Below are positions 5,256 through 5,626 of a stretch of 5,626 nucleotides of DNA, piece after piece. Position 1 is the stretch's first letter; every line of letters starts with the position of its first letter. The notes beneath the pieces were generated by a model. It had not been told where the DNA came from. It ran no database searches and worked only from the letters and a program-made list of their open reading frames with translations. Origin of the DNA: Methanobrevibacter sp. GTDB taxonomy: Archaea; Methanobacteriota; Methanobacteria; Methanobacteriales; Methanobacteriaceae. A program made the translations under genes and the position numbers. The stretch lies in the NCBI GenBank assembly GCA_009776495.1, contig WRNS01000018.1, forward strand, positions 4,268 through 9,893, in the 5' to 3' direction.

Positions 5256-5626
5256 TTATAACCATCGGTGGTTTAGCAGGTAGTGGAACAACTACTGCTG
5301 CTGAAGTATTATCCAAAAAATTAGATATTCCATTTGTTTCTGCAGGAAGTACTTTTAGAGAAATGGCTTCAGAACGTGGAATGACTATCTTTGAATTGAG
5401 TAAATTTGCTGAAAATAATACTGACATCGACATAGAAGTAGATAAAAGACAAGCTGATTTAGCTAAAGGTTCAGAAAATCTCATAGTAGAAGGAAGACTT
5501 TCTGCATATTTTGTTGAAGCAGATTTAAAAATTTGGATGATTGCACCATTAGAGGTAAGAGCTAAAAGAATCTGTTATAGAGAATCTAAATCAATAGAAT
5601 TAGCTATAAGAGAGACGAAATTACGT
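5252..5626 (+). CDS. cmk: Archaeal cytidylate kinase, N-terminal part
   Basis: The gene runs off the window after 125 codons; complete archaeal forms are about 170-180 residues. The enzyme phosphorylates CMP and dCMP with ATP in pyrimidine nucleotide supply. It begins MIITIGGLAGSGTTTAAEVL, giving a P-loop G7-L-A-G-S-G12-T13-T14 in which Thr13 stands where lysine is usual; archaeal Cmk proteins commonly read GSGTTT here. The NMP-binding region SAGSTFREMASERGM at 30-44, DIEVDKRQADLAK near 60-72 and the EGRLSAYF motif at about 80-87 all fit archaeal Cmk. RAKRICYRE begins the lid. The start overlaps the rpl34e stop as ATGA, and AGGT at 5244-5247, inside rpl34e, gives a ribosome-binding site 4 nt upstream. 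Translation is probably coupled to rpl34e. Confidence 0.95.
   Translation, partial: MIITIGGLAGSGTTTAAEVLSKKLDIPFVSAGSTFREMASERGMTIFELSKFAENNTDIDIEVDKRQADLAKGSENLIVEGRLSAYFVEADLKIWMIAPLEVRAKRICYRESKSIELAIRETKLR

Noticed and set aside
5230..5484. Minus-strand open frame of 84 codons across the rpl34e end and cmk
   Set aside because: The + strand here encodes the P-loop and NMP-binding region of cytidylate kinase without a break, so the antisense frame is a by-product.
1..5626. A new defence or accessory system
   Set aside because: All nine genes are recognised members of the conserved archaeal ribosomal-protein neighbourhood in the usual order, with no unexplained open frame.

Overview
The window is a low-GC archaeal ribosomal-protein locus, the distal part of the archaeal spc-type cluster plus the genes that usually follow it. 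Every gene lies on the + strand in the order rpl18 (3' end only), rps5, rpl30, rpl15, secY, adkA, DUF106/YidC-like, rpl34e, cmk (5' part only). Four things mark it as archaeal: the eukaryote/archaea-only protein eL34, the archaeal forms of uL18, uS5, uL30 and uL15, the archaeal AdkA-type adenylate kinase, and TTTAAATA-type TATA boxes with GGTGA-like Shine-Dalgarno sites. The high AT content, A/T-only intergenic stretches and methanogen-like AdkA and SecY sequences point to Methanobacteriales, probably Methanobrevibacter or a close relative. The genus is inference from memory of relatives.

Region 1 (1-3195) is one compact operon segment: uL18 end, uS5, uL30, uL15 and SecY, with gaps of only 2 to 42 nt. 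It couples large- and small-subunit ribosomal proteins with the membrane channel that receives nascent chains. The best uL15 start is ATG at 1354; an in-frame GTG at 1345 lies inside the ribosome-binding site. A T-rich stretch after secY (3235-3253) looks like an archaeal intrinsic terminator.

Region 2 (3196-4575) holds adkA (TTG start, own ribosome-binding site and candidate TATA boxes) and a three-segment membrane protein of the DUF106 family, the archaeal relative of YidC/Oxa1/EMC3. SecY and this protein are the channel and the likely insertase of membrane-protein biogenesis, encoded about 0.8 kb apart beside the ribosomal genes.

Region 3 (4576-4985) is a 410-nt gene-free gap. It contains a striking A-rich tandem repeat: three copies of a 46/58/36-nt unit, itself built on AAAATT hexamers. 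This is followed by a clear TATA box and ribosome-binding site for rpl34e.

Region 4 (4986-5626) holds rpl34e (four-cysteine zinc ribbon) and the start of cytidylate kinase, overlapping by ATGA.

Gene content and order are conventional for this lineage, and I see no new multi-gene system. The points most worth a second look are the nested tandem repeat before rpl34e, a six-residue near-duplication in the ribosome-facing loop of SecY, and the lysine-less P-loops in both nucleotide kinases.
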